Positions 62,547 to 64,000 of a DNA stretch of 64,000 nt are shown one piece after another. Source of the DNA: Myxocyprinus asiaticus (Eukaryota; Chordata; Actinopteri; Cypriniformes; Catostomidae); assembly GCF_019703515.2 (NCBI RefSeq), contig NC_059382.1, forward strand, positions 16,618,501 through 16,682,500. The letters run 5' to 3'. Made by a program: the position numbers and the translations under genes. Below the pieces are notes generated by a model that saw only the letters and a program-made list of their open reading frames with translations, ran no database searches and was not told the origin of the DNA. Positions within the stretch are counted from its first letter, which is position 1. Each line of letters begins with the position of its first letter.

Positions 62547-63325
62547 TAAGGCTTTTTTGTTATTATTAAAAATCTTTAGACCTATATAAGAGATAAAGTG
62601 TGTAATTTCTGTGACACTAGCATCACAAAACAGAATTGCGAAAATGATCCCCGTTTCAAACAGATTCTAGAAAAAAGCTTTAAATATCAGTATCAAATTG
62701 CAATGTAGGTTTTCAGAATTCTCTGTGTCCACTAGATGATGCTCTCTGCCAAATCATACAGCGAGTGTTTCCTGATTGTCAAGCCTGTGCTGTTTTCTGT
62801 AGATTGATTTAATGCTTTATTTTGCATGGCAGTGTGTGAGAACCCAGTGTACTTTAGTTGCTGGAGTGCAATTGCTTCCAGATGTAATGAGGATATCAGG
62901 ATTTGCCTGAACCCCTCTCTCACACACACACATTTCTGTGGCTGTAGGCATTCATTTCCTGTCTCTTGGGAAGGGCACAAGAATTGACAGGAAGAGCGGA
63001 GAGATGCTCAAGTTTCCCTTCTCCTCTTTGCCAATACATGCACACTGAGCTCATAAGAAAGAGCAGCAAAAGTTCATTAAGGTTCTGTTGATGTCTACCA
63101 TATGTGCATCTGTTCTTCTGAAGCAGCGAGATATTTCCATAGCGTATTTTCACAAATAGTTGACTCAGTAGTAGTTGTCAGCATTTCAGTGGTTAAAATG
63201 TTTAATTCGTAAAATAAATTTTATATTATCGGTACATTCGGGTCAGCTCTGCTAAGATTTTGAGAGAATGTAATCAAACATTCTAGTGATTCACTTAATG
63301 TAAAACTTAAAAAACGTAATTCAGG
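62547..63325. other. 3' flank with a MITE end
   Basis: AAGTGTGTAATTTCTGTGAC and ACTAGCATCACAAAACAG at about 62597-62635 match the left end of the 11089 MITE. Nothing else was recognised. Confidence 0.45.
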
Positions 63326-63715
63326 GACCTGGGTAGCTCAGCGAGTATTGATGCTGTCTACCACCCCTGGAGTCGCAGTTCGAATCCAGGGTGTGCTGAG
63401 TGACTCCAGCCAGGTCTCCTAAGCAACCAAATTGGCCCGGTTGCTAGGGAGGGTAGAGTCACATGGGATAACCTCCTCGCGGTCACGATTAGTGGTTCTT
63501 GCTCTCAATGGGGTGCTTGGTAATTTGTGCGTGGATCACGGAGAGTAGCATGAGCCTCCACATGCTGGGAGTCTCCGTGGTGTCATGCACAACGAACCAC
63601 GTGATAAGATGTGTGGATTGACTGTCTCAGAAGCGGAGGCAACTGAGACTTGTCCTCCGCCACCCAGATTGAGGTGAGTAACTGCGGCACCATGAGGACC
63701 TACTAAGTAGTGGGA
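63326..63715 (+). mobile_element. tRNA-derived SINE
   Basis: Head GGGACCTGGGTAGCTCAGCG (A box) and AGTTCGAATCCAGG (B box), then GTGACTCCAGCCAGGTCTCC and CCAAATTGGCCCGGTTGCTA, the same body as the inverted copy at 45915-46265. It is followed by a T-rich stretch (63751-63790). Confidence 0.85.
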
Positions 63716-64000
63716 ATTGGACATTCCAAACTGGGAGAAAAGGGGATACAATTGTTTTTTTTTTTTGTTTTTTTTTGTGTTTTTTTTATGTAGTTCAAAA
63801 GTCCACATAAATGGAGCAATATTCTTAATATTAAGTGGTTACAGCCCTGTTGTAAGGTTACTCCACCCTTACAAAAACATTGGTGGAGCTATGGCATATG
63901 GAAGGTATCATAATGTAAAACCATTTGGATATGAACTGAATTACATACATGTACTAAATGATTACCACATATAGCATGATATTTACATGGTACTCTAAGG
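63716..64000. other. Non-coding end of window
   Basis: T-rich tract, then AT-rich sequence with no feature I can support. Confidence 0.4.

Noticed and set aside
63326..63400. Possible tRNA gene at the SINE head
   Set aside because: The same sequence plus body occurs inverted at 45915-46265, so it is a dispersed SINE.
1..64000. CRISPR arrays, operons or other prokaryotic systems
   Set aside because: No regularly spaced repeats with unique spacers and no prokaryotic gene layout; the window is clearly vertebrate.

Overview
The window looks like teleost fish DNA, most likely from a cyprinid. It is AT-rich, has one long intron-rich vertebrate gene, and is packed with fish-type repeats: Tc1-like elements with IR/DR ends, TTAA-flanked foldback elements, tRNA-derived SINEs, and L1, Rex3 and CR1/L2-like LINE fragments. 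The species assignment is inference from repeat character only.

The only host gene I can support is dph1 (diphthamide biosynthesis subunit 1) on the plus strand. Nine coding exons lie between 18052 and 60277 and join in perfect phase to give the last 339 residues and the stop codon. The three cysteines expected to hold the 4Fe-4S cluster are all present. I could not find the exons for the first roughly 95-100 residues in 1-18051, so they are probably upstream of the window. The product acts with DPH2 on the first step of diphthamide formation on elongation factor eEF2.

Layout. 1-18051 is 5' flank or an upstream intron: a Tc1-like element with a nested MITE (1068-3165), a large foldback (3820-4517), a LINE that keeps its endonuclease but has lost its reverse transcriptase (4520-6512), SINE and Rex3 fragments, and a Tc1-derived foldback (17111-17677). 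18052-29078 holds the first three exons. Their first intron contains a second copy of the same composite repeat (22908-23563) and a Ty3/gypsy-type pol remnant with the unusual order integrase before reverse transcriptase (23567-26655), itself split by another Tc1-like element. 29079-37460 is an 8.4 kb intron with a likely solo LTR inside a Tc1-type MITE, and a Penelope-like element (31351-33686) that has been invaded by an L1 fragment and a TTAA MITE. 37461-44917 has three exons and a nearly full-length Tc1-like copy (38761-39980). 44918-60277 has the last three exons, tRNA-derived SINEs, microsatellites and an old tandem duplication. 60278-64000 is 3' flank with nested MITEs and a SINE.

There is no operon-like logic and no clear new biological system. 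The best leads are the integrase-first gypsy element, the Penelope-like element with target-site duplications and hammerhead-like motifs in inverted arms, a TTAA MITE that carries an open reading frame ending in a splice donor, and dph1 splice acceptors built on CT microsatellites, one with a competing out-of-frame AG.
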